Part shown: positions 25,378-37,210 of the stretch, piece by piece
Numbering within the stretch: the stretch's first letter is position 1
How the letters are laid out: every line of letters begins with the position of its first letter
Assembly: GCA_003254925.1 (NCBI GenBank)
Contig: QANZ01020146.1
Span: forward strand, 174,043 to 238,042
Length of the DNA stretch: 64,000 bases
Reading direction: 5' to 3'
Origin: Chamaecrista fasciculata
Taxonomy: Eukaryota; Streptophyta; Magnoliopsida; Fabales; Fabaceae
Made by a program: the position numbers and the translations under genes
Notes under the pieces: model-generated
Databases searched by the model: none
The model's input: only the letters and a program-made list of their open reading frames with translations
What the model was told of the DNA's origin: nothing

Positions 25378-27968
25378 TCACCTGGTACTGCCCAAGCCAA
25401 CTACAGATCGCCCTGAAGGCGGTCTCCCCAAGCTAGCTCTACCAAAGGTTAAACCAACCTTCGTCATACCCTTTACCATGGCGTCCATAACACTATCCAC
25501 AACACTTGAGTATGGAACCCTTGATACTTGCTCCAACTCCCTTGCTGACTTTGGCAGAAGATCCCTTGATAGCCTGAAATAAGAAGCACTCTTCCTTGCC
25601 TCTCCAAAATCCTTCATATCAAAATCCTCACTGATCTGTTCCCGTGCCTCTGAGAACTCAGTGTTATGAGAAAGGTCTCGCACCTGCTCCCCTTAAGTGG
25701 TACTGGGCTGAAAGGTCGGAGCGTTATCAATCACTAGCTCCATTTGGTCCCCCACACCGAGATCTAATAAATTGGCTATCGCCTTCCCCTCTCGCTTGTC
25801 CAACGAAACAGACTCATTGAAAGTTACATCCCTGCTGATCAATATCTCTGAAGACTTAGGATCCATGCACCACAACGTGTATCCACTCACTCCAATTGCA
25901 TATCCGCGAAATATGCACCTCCTTGCCCTCCGCTCAAACTTGTCATCCTTCACTTGAGCATACGTTGGGCACCCAAACACTCTCAAGTGCTTGTAATCAG
26001 CAGGCGATCCAGACCATAACTCGAAAGGAGTTTCATTCCCGATTGCCATGGATGGCGATCTCTTTACCAAATAACAAGCAGTATTGATCGCCTCAGCCCA
26101 AATGTCCTTGCTCACACCTGCATATGAGAGCATACTCCGTACTCTATCATAGAGCATCCTGTTCATCCGTTCTGCAACACCAGTCTGCTGTGGCGCTCCT
26201 GTGCATGTGCAGTGTCTCACAATGCCTTCCCTGTTGCAAAACCCATTGAACTCCTTGTTGCAGTATTCCAACCCATTATCAATCCTAAGGTAACTCACTT
26301 TCCTTCCTGTTTGTTTCTCTACCTTTGCCTTCCACTTGATAAATGTTGAAAACGCTTCATCCTTAGACTTAAGTATGTACACCCATACCATTCTGGAATC
26401 ATCAATCCACGTCATGCAATACCAGCCACCGCTCTTAGAAGGAACTCTGTTAGGACCCCATAGGTCTGAATAGACATAATCCAACCTATCCCTAGTCTTG
26501 TGCACTCCCACCTTGCTGAACTTCGCTCTCGTCTGCTTTCCAAACACACAGTGTTCTCAAAAGTTCAAGGGATCCCCCTTGTACCCATCCAGTAAGTTCC
26601 GCTTCCCTAGAAGTGTCAGTCCCTTGTCACTCATGTGACCGAGCCTCAAATGCCATAATTGACTCCTATTGTGATCTCGCTCTGAGGTGCTCACCTCGCC
26701 ATTGTCCGAGGTGCTTGCCTCACTTGCTCCAGAATCATCATCACCTGCCTCACTATTCCCTGAGGCAATCGTCGTCTCACCCTCAATTACGGTCCCCTGA
26801 AGATAGTATAGTCTGGCGCTTAGCTTCCCCTTCATCAGTATTATCGAGCCCTTTCCAACTTTAAGAGTTCCACCTTCGGCGTGGAACTTGTACCCCTAAT
26901 CATCCAATGTTGACAATGAAATAAGATTCCTCCTCATCTGAGGAACATGCCAACACTCAATACTTCTCACAACCTCGTCGAACATCCTGATATTGATGTG
27001 ACCAATCCCCTCTATCGCCAATGGAATACCGTTTCCAAGATAGACCGTTCCACTCATATGGTTATACGAAGAAAACCATCTCCTGTGTGGACACATATGA
27101 AAAGTCGCACCCGTATCAAGAATCCAAGAGTCTGATCCATGATGGCCAGCCACAAACCACACCTCTCCTACATATTCGACATTTCCAAAAGTTCTACAAG
27201 TATTAACAACAACGTTCGCCGAATTCTCATCATCTGACGAATCCTCCTTATTTCCCTTCAACCTAGGACAATCCTTCTTAAAGTGACCTCGCACGCCACA
27301 CTTGAAACAACTTGCTTTCTTCGCCCTTGATTTCGACCTCGATCGCTCATTGGACTTACGTGAGTCCTTCCTCTCGACACCAATCCCTCTCCCTCTGTTT
27401 GATCACTTGGAAGGTTTCTCTTCAACTCCTTTGACTTTAACACACCGCTAACGTCATCTAGTGAAATTTTATCTCTCCCATACAACATCGAATCCACAAA
27501 GGTCTCATAGGATGTCGGTAGTGAACATAGCACAATTTGAGCCTGGTCCTCGTCATCAATCTTCACCTCTACATTCTTCAGATCCATAATTATCGAATTA
27601 AATTCATCCATGTGAGACTTGATTGGTGTACCCTCACTCATCTTCAAATTGTAAAGCCTCTTCTTCAGATATAGGCGGTTGGTTAGCCATTTTGCCGAGT
27701 ACAGATTCTCCAGTTTCCTCCACACCTGTGTCGCCGTTTCCTCGTCAACAATCTCCCGTAAAACACTGTCTGTAACACTCATGAATATCGAATTCAACGC
27801 CTTCTTCCCAAGTGCCTTCCTCTGTTCTTCCGTCACCGAATCGGCAAATTTTTCTTCTATTGCCTGCCATAAGTCCTGAAGAACCAACGCCGATTGCATT
27901 ATTATCTTCCAAAGACTAAAGTTTCCTCCATCGAACTTCTCAACCTCATACTTTGTCGTCGAACCCAT
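25378..27968 (-). pseudogene. copia gag-pol remnant (gag, zinc knuckle, protease, GAG-pre, integrase; RT deleted)
   Basis: The gag starts MGSTTKYEVEKFDGGNFSLW at 27968 and shows the UBN2-type gag domain to about 27300. The frame then breaks, and a zinc knuckle (CFKCGVRGHFKKDC) and the protease motif DTGA are read in another frame (27330-26896). The GAG-pre-integrase motif LWHLRLGHMSDKGL lies at about 26660. Integrase at 26547-25700 retains the catalytic acids in YSDLWGP, RIDNGLEY and GVAERMN. After integrase only RT crumbs remain (EDFDMKDFGEA, SRVPYSSVV). Several frames and stops separate the parts, so no polyprotein can be made. Confidence 0.85.
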
Positions 27969-28769
27969 CGAATCCGATCTATGAACTATCCAAGAACACC
28001 ACACAAACTATCGTGAAACAATACCGCTCGTCAACGTCGAATCCCCTCCGCGAAACACTACCGTTCGCAAGATCGACAAACGAACACACCACGGTTTCAA
28101 CGAATCACCACCATCAACTAACCTTCGCAAAACACCTCTGATTTCGCAAGAAACCACTCTGTCTGCAAGAACGACGCTAAAAAAACACCACAAATCGGCG
28201 CTGTGAACCACCGTCGGAACAACATCGTTGACAGAACCACGAAACACCACACGAACGCACACCACCGTCGACCGGAAAACACGCAACACCTCCTTCTGTC
28301 AAGATCGACGCTGAAACCACACCGAAAATCAACCACCACCGCTGCAAAACGAACTGCCGATGATCTTTGCTCAAATCGACCAAACAACTCACCTACGCGT
28401 TGTGTTTTCCGCCGTCAAGACCTGTACAACATCAGCCGCGAACCACCACTCTCCGCCCACCGTAGATGAACGCCGGCGTCGAGCACCTCTTGCACTCCTT
28501 CGCGTCGAACAAACACACGCACAAACTTGAATCGTCCTTTCTGTCGAACCCCAATCAAAATCGTGTCGTTCTTAATCGTGATTCTATGAACTTGAACTCC
28601 CAAAAAAAACGAATCTCAGATCTGCCCGGAAAACTCCGCGAACCGCCGCCCTCCGATGATGACTGCCGACGACAAACTCTGCTCGCGAAAGCCACATCGA
28701 TTTCCGTCAAGAATCACGAACCTGTAACTTCGTCTTGTTCGTGAATGCGTATGTGGAGTAGCGTCGTGA
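27969..28769 (-). other. GC-rich leader of the copia element
   Basis: About 800 bp between the gag start and the 5' LTR stub, dominated by cgaaccaccg-like phrases. It is unlike the AT-rich host DNA and opens long spurious frames on both strands. It is interpreted as an element leader; no coding function is proposed. Confidence 0.5.
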
Positions 28770-28852
28770 ATGGTAACTAATTGAGATACAAGTCACATAA
28801 AAGATTACACAAGATATCCCAAATCTTAACCAATAAAATTATAATCTTTACA
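28770..28852 (-). repeat. truncated 5' LTR, 83 bp
   Basis: It matches 25167-25249 from atggtaac to tttaca with about two differences. The rest of the LTR, including the expected promoter region and the primer binding site, is missing, and GC-rich leader DNA abuts it directly. Confidence 0.8.
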
Positions 28853-30090
28853 TATCACAAAGTAAAAATAACTTTAAAACAACAATCTCCCATTGCAAAG
28901 TACAAACTTAACATCGATAAACTTTAATACTTAAAGATTTAATGAGTAAAGAAAAAATGTATTTTGATTAATGGCTTTTAAATCTCGAAGTTCTTTCTTT
29001 CCCTCTACCCTTCTTCTTTTATTGTTCTCCGATGATATGATTGAGAACTTAAACTTATCTACTTAGTTCAAATGGTGGTCACATACTTGCTTTATTTAAT
29101 TTCTCTTCATCCCAACAACTATCAAATTGGGTCTTTTACTAATAGACATGTTAAAGTTTCTTTTGATTGGTTAAGTGAGTTTTCAAACATTAAAAATTAT
29201 CTTTTAAATGAATTTTCGTAAATTTCAAGATATGAGATGCTCTACTAATCAATTAGAAGAAACCTTAAAATGTGTCATAAGGACACATGTTAGATAAATC
29301 ATTATTAAAATAATCCAACACTATGCACCAAATTTCCCATTGACTTGAAGTTTTGAACTCATATCCTCCCAACAACACATAATCAAACTACAACTAGATT
29401 GGCATCATATTGCTGTTAACACCATTGAAATGAACATTATACACAAATAACAGATCAAATTAAAAGAAGAACAAATACCCTCTTCTCCTTTCAAATCTCT
29501 CTGGTTCTCTATTTTCCCAATCCCAAAATCGAAGGTGCTTCATCCTTTTTTTTTTTTGGCCTGATGCTTCATCCTTTCTTTGATTCCTCGTTTCTGAACT
29601 CAATTCATAGGCACAAAACTGAATCACAGCAATTAATGCGAAAAATCACTAAACCAGAAATAATTAGTGAGTGAGCCCAAGAGGAAGTGGATTTCATGAA
29701 TCTTTCTTCTCTTTTTTTTTTTTCTCAATTCTTTCTTTTTCTCTGTAATTTTCTTTTCTTTTAAATCCTTATTAATAGTTTATTTACAAAAATGTTTGGA
29801 CAAAATATAGTAGTTACAGTATAATCGTTATGAGTTGGGGGCACTGGATTCTGATTTGGGAGGGTGACGTAAACTCGATGAGGTAGTAATATCTAGCTGT
29901 GTGTACATGTGTATATGTCAATTTGTATGGAAACGAATGTAACGTTTCAAACATCGTTGTTTAGTATGGCAACCTAGAATTTCCACGAGGAAGATTCTCA
30001 TGACTACTTTTACATCTTTACTTTTGAAAAGTTCTAATTTGAAAATAGCTTCATCTCTTTTTCTTTTTGTTAATTTTAAAGGATTATAGA
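28853..30090. other. intergenic, no gene
   Basis: AT-rich with pyrimidine-rich stretches at about 29470-29770. It contains one micro-insertion (29536-29577). No exon could be supported. Confidence 0.5.
29536..29577. mobile_element. micro-insertion: 16 bp with 13-bp target duplication
   Basis: tgcttcatccttt occurs at 29536-29548 and 29565-29577, separated by tttttttttggcctga. On the minus strand the insert is TCAGGCC plus an A-run. The same TCAGGCC-A(n) insert occurs at 31628-31646 at a different target. Confidence 0.75.
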
Positions 30091-30695
30091 TAGTAGAATT
30101 CAATGTCATGACAAGGAAGAGAGAACCTTTAGGATTAAGCACAGTGTTGCTTGGAGCCCTTCTCTGTTGACCTGGGTTAAATTGAATACTGGCAGAGTTG
30201 TCTACAGAGGGTCGTGCGTGGTAGCTTGTGGGGGTGTTTTTAGAGATTCTGATGGGCATTGGATGAGAAGCTTTAGGAGAAACCTGGGTACTTGTAATGT
30301 GTTGGAAGCTGAACTTTTTGGGAGTATTTGTGAGGGTTTGAAATTGGCTTGGAACTTGGGTTTTAGACTTTTTGAGGTTGAGTCGGATTTTCTCGGTACT
30401 ATAAATCTAATCAACAATAATAAGGGTAACCTTAATGTGGTGGTATCCTCGGAGTGATCCTCTCATGGCTGCAAAAAGATTGAATGGTGAAGGTTTCTCA
30501 TACCTTCCGTGAAGGTAACCATTGAGCATATTGTGTTACGGGTATTGGTTTGAAGTTGATCTCAGACTTTGTTTTTTAATCTAGATCTCCAGAGAGTGTG
30601 GAGTTAATCTTGTTTAGTGATGTTATGAGTTTGTTTTTCCGAGAGATTTTTTAGTTTTTTGTTGTTTTCTGACATCTTTGTTGTTAAAAAAAAGA
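30091..30695 (+). pseudogene. LINE 3' remnant with RNase H-like domain
   Basis: The frame from about 30125 reads TWVKLNTGRVVYRG, VVACGGVFRDSDGHWM, NVLEAELFGSICEGLKLAW and FEVESDF, the RNase H-like (RVT_3) domain common at the end of plant L1 LINE ORF2. Downstream another frame gives VKVSHTFREGNH followed by a stop. A 3' tail ends in an A-rich run at about 30687-30700. Stops and frameshifts show it is dead. The 5' extent is unclear and no target duplication was found. Plants also keep some RNase H-like host genes, but the damage argues against that. Confidence 0.6.
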
Positions 30696-30886
30696 AAAGG
30701 AGAAAGGATCTTTGAGAAAAGTTGACACATCCAAAAATTGGGCCTTCTTTTGGTGGTTTTTCAGATCCAATAACAATAGGGGCCCAAAGTACACGGCCTT
30801 TATCATCTTATTCTTCAAAGTATGATATTAGTGCAATTATTATTTGGGCCCAAAAAAAAACATAATGTGCTATGAATATGCAGGAC

Positions 30887-30931
30887 AACGTAAGATGTTG
30901 GTGTGCCCAAAAAAAAAACGTAAGATTTTGG
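30887..30931. mobile_element. micro-insertion: 15 bp with 15-bp target duplication
   Basis: aacgtaagatgttgg at 30887-30901 and aacgtaagattttgg at 30917-30931 flank tgtgcccaaaaaaaa. The insert is a short end plus A-tail on the plus strand. One mismatch separates the repeats. Confidence 0.6.
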
Positions 30932-31612
30932 GACTGAGAATGAGTGGGAAAAAACGACCTAGGAATCTTAACGATGATGTTGGAACCAATTGAGAATCTG
31001 GATGAGATTGACATGACAAATGGATATTAAGAATTAGATTAGATACTAATAGATAGTCGTTTTGAAAAATTAGGGTTGATTGATTGGTGAGAAATGGACA
31101 AACTCTTGTTGTTCGTTGTCCAATGGAAATTAGTAAATTATTCACATTAGCAGATTCACCCATTTTTATTTTTTTTTGTGGGAAGCTACTGATCTCTGCA
31201 TTAAACAAAGAAAAATTAGTTAAATTAACCGATTATGAACTTAATTACCTAATAAAATAAAGCCCTCTCCTAGAGATTCCGCTTTCATATTGTGATCTGA
31301 CACCTAAACATATGCATGCACTAAGTATTAATTAAACCTCTCATTTTAATTACTTTATTATTTCTACAATTTTTTAAATAATTTTATGAAATGAGTTTCG
31401 GCAAGTCATGTTACTGTTGTTGTTATGTGTTTACAGTTTTCTTATGTGTCATCAATAGAAATCATTATTTTCTCTTTTTTCTTTTAAAATAAAATCATTT
31501 TTATGTATAAAAATAAAAACCGAAGGCATAGGTACAAACAAGCAACAACCGAACAAACCATGACATTTAAAAAATAAAAAATAAAACTTGTAACCACGAA
31601 AAACTAATTAGT

Positions 31613-31661
31613 GATATATTTATTTTCTTTTTTTTTTTTGGCCTGAGATATATTTATTTTC
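31613..31661. mobile_element. micro-insertion: 19 bp with 15-bp target duplication
   Basis: gatatatttattttc is identical at 31613-31627 and 31647-31661. Between them is a T-run followed by ggcctga, that is TCAGGCC plus an A-tail on the minus strand. Confidence 0.75.
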
Positions 31662-31678
31662 CGGTAAATTATTCTACT

Positions 31679-31730
31679 AAAATGATCGATTTTCTTTTTT
31701 TTTCTTAGACTGAAAAATGATCGATTTTCT
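31679..31730. mobile_element. micro-insertion: 18 bp with 17-bp target duplication
   Basis: aaaatgatcgattttct is identical at 31679-31695 and 31714-31730. The insert ttttttttcttagactga reads on the minus strand as TCAGTCTAAG plus an A-run. It lies only 18 bp from the preceding micro-insertion. Confidence 0.7.
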
Positions 31731-32615
31731 AATTATCAAAGGATAAGTATACTAAGTAAAGAAACATGTAATGTTTTATTTGAAGATGTCAATATCCATA
31801 TGTTAGCTTCCTTAGATTCCAATTTGAAACAATCACGACTCCACTATGTGCTTAAGTTATATTTACAATTATCTCTAGAAAAAGGTATAACAATATAATA
31901 TTTATAAGGAGTTAAGGACAATGAATTATTTATTGTTTATTATCTATATACTAAAAGAAATCATAACCGGGAATTTATTTTTTTATTGATCATAATTATT
32001 TTATTAAAATTCTTCACAATATCTTTACGTGTAGATAAGGTAACATAATAATAATTTTATTATTTTTTATTGCAACTTAAAATTAAAAATATATAATAAA
32101 ACAAACATAAAGAACCATGGAAAGAGAGAGGAAAAATCCAAAATGGATTATAAGAAAAAACACACATAGTTTGACGATGAAAAATAACATGTGAATTTGT
32201 GAACCCACCCACTAACAGATATTTGTTATTATTTAACCACATGATCTACTTCTTAACCTATTTTGTATATTCAAAATATTAATTTGTGGATAAAGAGAAA
32301 ACGCGAGGATAACCTTATTTCTACACCCAAAATACCCCACTCAAAAGGTAATTACTACATAAACAAAACAAGAGATTATAATAAATTAAACTTAAGCACT
32401 AGCAATTATTAAAAAGATGAATAAATTGAGTCAACAGTGAGGCAAAACTTTTTAATTTTATTGAATCAAATCAAATTTCTATCACATATTAAGGGCTAGT
32501 CTAAATAATAAGTAATTTTGATATTTTTTAGGTAAAATATTGAAAATTAGAAATTGTCAATGTAATTATTTATGTTAAACGATTCTTTTATCATAATTAA
32601 ATATGCTATGCAAAT

Positions 32616-32778
32616 ATGGTCAGCTTACTAGGTCGCTTAAGCAAGTGTCGAAGGTCCGAATCTCACCTTGTATATATAACAATTAATTGGCAAACGATAG
32701 ATTCTTAAATGGAATTTAGATTTGCGGAGAATTAGTTTTTAGCCGATCGGGGGCCAGGGATGCTTTAGGCAAAAAAGA
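32616..32778 (+). mobile_element. complete tRNA-derived SINE, 163 bp
   Basis: atgctatgcaaat occurs on both sides (32603-32615 and 32779-32791), an exact 13-bp target duplication. The 5' part looks like a tRNA gene: a box A-like ggtcagcttactaggtcgc at the start and a box B-like ggtccgaatctcacc about 40 bp later. The element ends ctttaggc followed by an A-run. It would be transcribed by RNA polymerase III and moved by a LINE enzyme. Confidence 0.8.
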
Positions 32779-34678
32779 ATGCTATGCAAATCAAGTATAA
32801 ATTAGTTATGACTCATGACAATTTCAAAAATCAAATGGACCATAAATTTTTGTTTTATCATGTGTATTTTAAGTAAAATCTTGATAACTATATTAAATTA
32901 AATTTACTACTTAAAAGTAAGATGAGATTTAAACAAAAATAGAAGAATTAAAATATTTTTTACCACTTCTGTTTTATTTTTAATTCTACATAAACAGAAT
33001 TTAAAGTTTAAAAACTTAATTAAAAAAATGTGATGGTATTAAAAGTAATTAATCCATGCCAATATGCCATAATGCTTTCCCTTGGGTCATGCCTTCTTAA
33101 TCTTCTTTTACACAATTACACTTCCTTTATGCATTGGCAAATGGCAAGATATTTGGATACTTTACTCTCTCATTTTGTTTTAATTAGTATTATTATTATT
33201 ATCATTGCATTCACCTAAATCATATGGTAACATCAACCATGTGTGGTTATCATTTTCTTCCCCTTTGCCCATATTCTTATAATATTTAAAAATATTGAGA
33301 AGAAAAAGAAATCCCCTCTCAACAACTTTAATATATTTCTCCACTAGTATGAGACCCGTGCGTTCGCACGGGTTTTTTCCTGACAATTTATATAATTGAG
33401 ATTCCTCACAACTTAACTTAAAAATCAACAATTAAAATCATAAAATGAATAATGTATGATGAAATTCTTGGCAAAAAATCCAATCTCCCATTCAAAGGTG
33501 AATCTGCTCTGGTTGATTTGAATAGAAAATTCTGTACCCAAGAAAAAAATAACAGAATCCAATGTCAAATGCAGAACTCCATATAATTCAGAAGCATACC
33601 ATATTCAGAAAATGTACTTATAGCAAAGATATTTAAAATCCTTTGACCCATCTAATGTTTGTATCTTCTTGATACAAAAGGACACTCTAATTAGGATCAG
33701 TTCACAATTTATCTGACCAGCTCATTTAATCTAATCAGGACCAATTTATCGAAGCAGGTGGTTTGTATTAGTAATCCTGGAAAACAGCCTTCGCCATGAT
33801 ACTTAAATTGAGCTATTCAAATCAAAGAACTTGAAGGAAATTTGTGGCTGCTAAAACTGAGAGTGACAAAGCATATCAAACTCTCTAGCACTACTCTCAA
33901 GTAGTTATAGACTTATAGCCATTATAGGATAATAATTATAGACACGCAACATTTATTATGCAAAATATATAGTGATAATGTTTTTGTTGCTACTCATAAG
34001 GATTTCTGTCCAACCCGACATTCCACAGATTATTCACATTCCACTAAAAGAAACCTTATACATCAAAACATATGACAATATTTAACTGAAGAAACTACTT
34101 TATTATTAGTCTGTTACATCCAATTACATCTTTCCCATAACCAAGGACAACCTAGTCAGAAGAGCAATCTGAAGTCTTTTGAAGAGACTAAATTATTAGC
34201 TGTTGCTACTCAAGTAATAGGTAAAATGTGAATTATAGAGGACAGATTTAGATGTAACAGAGTTAAATAGTGAATGAATATATTCCTAGTTCTGTTTAAG
34301 TAAAATCATATGGCAATTTTAATGAATTGATTACATATGTAAAGCAGCAAATATAATTGAATCTCTACTTACCAGATGTGCCTGGTTCAGAGGACCTGCA
34401 CATCAAAAGAGAAATGAAAAATGAGATAAATAATGGACACACTGCTGGACGTATGATTGAGAACAGATGGCCTAGATAGCAATGTCTAATAACTCATCCA
34501 CATTAAAGTAATTTAGAAAGAGGTAATACATACTTTGCCACCATGCCTAAATTAGCACTGCCCATTATTAAAATAATCAAAAGTGGTAAATAATTTCAAT
34601 TAGATTTGAAAGCATCTCAACCTGATAGTAGTCAAACATAATGTTCACAAACTGATTGAATACAAAGAGGAGTACTAA

Positions 34679-34809
34679 CTGGGACAATCTTAGCAGCCTG
34701 GTAATTTTTGCTTTGATGACTATCCCCTTCGTGAGTGTAGACTTCACTTAGACTCCCTAACTGAACTTCATATTTATCGTATAGAAGTATACTGCTTGCT
34801 TGTATATCT
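34679..34809 (-). pseudogene. captured exon fragment of an LRR receptor-like kinase (At2g16250-like)
   Basis: After an acceptor (ttgcag) the frame reads DIQASSILLYDKYEVQLGS followed by LSEVYTHEGDSHQSK. This is the catalytic-loop region of a plant LRR receptor kinase family whose usual reading is HRD-QASSILLDDK. Only this exon is present; the upstream part of the HRD motif would be in an exon that is absent. It lies inside the Helitron and is not an active kinase. Confidence 0.5.
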
Positions 34810-35172
34810 CTGCAACAATGAAAAGATAGACTTGTCACTTCTGGCACACCACTCAGCTTAAGCTTTTAAAATGTAGACGTGTACATAATTAATTTCGCTA
34901 AGCATCTTGATAGCTGAAAACTAAAAGGATTACAGCTAAAAAAATTTAATAGTAACACTAAAAACAACAAACATTTTTATGCTGAAAAAGATGAACTGAA
35001 TATTAAAAGTAGCTCTTAATTTGAAGTTGTCAGACTGCTATCATAAGCAAAATAAAGCTTAAGGAATGAATACATTTGAGTTTAGATACTACTGTGATAT
35101 GAAAAGACTATTTTATTGACATAATAATATGTATGGAATCACCATAAATGAAAGAAAAAGATCCCCACTAAC

Positions 35173-35246
35173 CTTGAGTGTAAAACTGCATTTGGATTCT
35201 TTTCAACAACATATACTTTTAGCTTCCTCCCAGTTTCTTCTGTTGC
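35173..35246 (-). pseudogene. captured exon of PRMT5 (type II arginine methyltransferase)
   Basis: A 74-base exon with acceptor (ttttag) and donor (gttagt) encodes [20 protein letters not shown], then VLHS. This matches the SAM-binding segment of PRMT5 ([22 protein letters not shown]) with a two-residue gap. Neighbouring PRMT5 exons were not found, so it is an isolated fragment. Confidence 0.65.
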
Positions 35247-37210
35247 CTAAAACTGAAGATGACAAAAGTCAAACAAATGAAAAAACTAAACCTGATATTA
35301 AATTAAACAAAATGAAGTTAAAAAGTAAGAAAAACATTTCCAAATATTAAAATGCAGCATGTATAAGAACAGACCTGTAATTATCCATATCTTTTAAGAG
35401 CATAACTTTTTGTTCCTGAAATCCATATCAACCCTCCTCATAAATGCAGAAAATTCGGGCAGAAGCTATCTGTTTAGAATAAACCAAATTGTCCAAGACT
35501 GGGAGCCAATCGCACGTTCCAGTAACAAAAAATTACATTTGGTCATTATTCAACTGAAAACATTTATAAAAGGATACAATCTTGGCAGTGGCCATCTTAC
35601 CCTTTCAAAATCTCTTAAATTTTAGTCAGCATACTTGTAACAGGGTATTCTTAGGGATAGTGCCAAAGTTGATTGCTGCATCAAAACTCTTTGGAAGAAA
35701 AACTCTTTGTAATGGGGTATTCTCATAGGCTTCCAAAGAGTTTTGCTGCATCAAAATTATGAATCATATTTTCTCACCAAGTCTTCACATTTTACTAATG
35801 CAGAAGCAACTTCTAATAAAAAATGACCTGGATAATTTATTCATTTGAGCAAACTAATTTAGAACCATACTTGTAAATGTAGAAAAAGGCCTTTCCACGC
35901 AAGGGAAAACAGAAAATAAGAATGGCACCCTTGGCTTTGCAAAGAAAGCACTACGTAATACAGCTTGGTAATTGAAACCTGATATTATATACTTTGATCC
36001 CTTAGGTTAAACTTTATAGTTATATTTAGTTATCTTAGTTTTATTCAATTTAATTTCATCTTAACGGTTAATATTTCATATGTAAACAAAGAAGATAAAG
36101 TTAAAAAATGAATTGAAATTCAACAGATACTACACCAATCACCAAGTTATTAACCACTACAAAAGAAAAAAAAAAGATTAAAAGAGGAGGCTAAATCACA
36201 TATATAAGTTTAAAACTATAGCCCATTTACTCAAGATCCACATACCATATAACAGAGCATCTGTGAACAATTTATACAATAATAACATCCTCATTATGAA
36301 ACACAAACCGTTAGAAGCAGAAAATTAGTTTTAGTAGGTATTTGAAGGTTGTGGCCTTCAGCTTCAATGTTCAAATGGCCTTTTTAACTACTATGGCTCT
36401 TTTGGTTTGAAATTACAGAATGAATTATGAATTTGTTAATAAGTTAGTTTTAGGCTTTTAGCTACTATGGCTCTTTTGGTTTTAAATTACTGATGCAAAG
36501 GTTTATAACCAGTTTTAACTACTTAACAACTGAGCAATCAAAAAGCCACTCAGTCAAGTGTGACATCAGTTAACATCTGAAGACATAAGGATTAGGTGGC
36601 CTATTTCAATCTTAATTTGTTGTAAATAACAAATATCTATAATAAAAAGAACTCATTCTATTTGAAAATTTAATAAAAAAATATCTATAATATATATTAT
36701 CTTTAGTAGGTCAGCCTGTCCTTCCAAAAAATAAAATAAAAGAAACATACTTGGCAAAAACTTTCTGATTGAAAAAGATAAAGAAGCACATAAAGAACCA
36801 CAAAAAAGAGATCATATTTGTAACAATGGTGTACAAAAGTTGAAGGAGTCTATCGTCCCATATGCATTCAGAGTAGCATCCAAAACAGAGCAATTCAAGC
36901 AATCTGATCTGAACATTCAGAATTGCTGATATAAGATTAAAGCGTAAACAAAGGGAAAATGAAAGTTGAATCACACACAAATTGGTGATACTGATAACCG
37001 ATAAGAGTAGCACATTCACTACAAAGGAATAGTATATCACAGCTGATAAGAGTAGCTCATTCCTCAACTTAATATATTTGCTTCAATGAAACCATATCAT
37101 GTTCTACAATAATCCTTCAAAGATCACAGGTCAATCTGGTAGCTATATGTCATGGCATAAAAACTTCTTGTTGGACAATACCATTGAAAACCAAAAGTTG
37201 TGGACTTACT

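Larger units (their letters stand above)
24897..28852 (-). mobile_element. defective Ty1/copia LTR retrotransposon
   Basis: Orientation is minus. A 3' LTR (24897-25249), a polypurine tract, integrase, protease and gag remnants and a long GC-rich leader follow in reverse order. The element closes with an 83-bp stub of the 5' LTR (28770-28852). Reverse transcriptase is almost entirely deleted. The 5' LTR lacks most of its length and the primer binding site is not visible, so the copy is dead in cis. The flanks gtata and tatca do not form a clean 5-bp duplication. Confidence 0.85.
30701..33343. other. intergenic, no gene
   Basis: AT-rich, containing three micro-insertions (30887-30931, 31613-31661, 31679-31730) and a complete SINE (32616-32778). 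No protein-coding exon was found. Confidence 0.55.

Noticed and set aside
28008..28744. Several overlapping long frames on both strands right of the copia gag
   Set aside because: The GC-rich leader of the retroelement lacks stops by composition; frames overlap on both strands and show no domain.
30091..30460. Host RNase H-like gene
   Set aside because: The domain continues in a second frame with a stop after REGNH and ends in an A-rich tail; a LINE remnant explains it better.
32616..32690. Possible tRNA gene
   Set aside because: Box A and B-like motifs are present but the cloverleaf is not complete, and the unit is flanked by a 13-bp duplication with an A-tail, so it is a SINE head.
35362..35432. 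Short minus-strand exon-like piece (EQKVMLLKDMDNYR between splice-like sites)
   Set aside because: It looks like a real exon fragment but is too short for me to assign to a family; left unannotated.
36711..37067. 118-codon minus-strand frame between captured fragments in the Helitron
   Set aside because: Hydrophobic AT-rich translation; I could not match it to SAPS, PRMT5 or kinase exons, so it was not annotated as a fragment.
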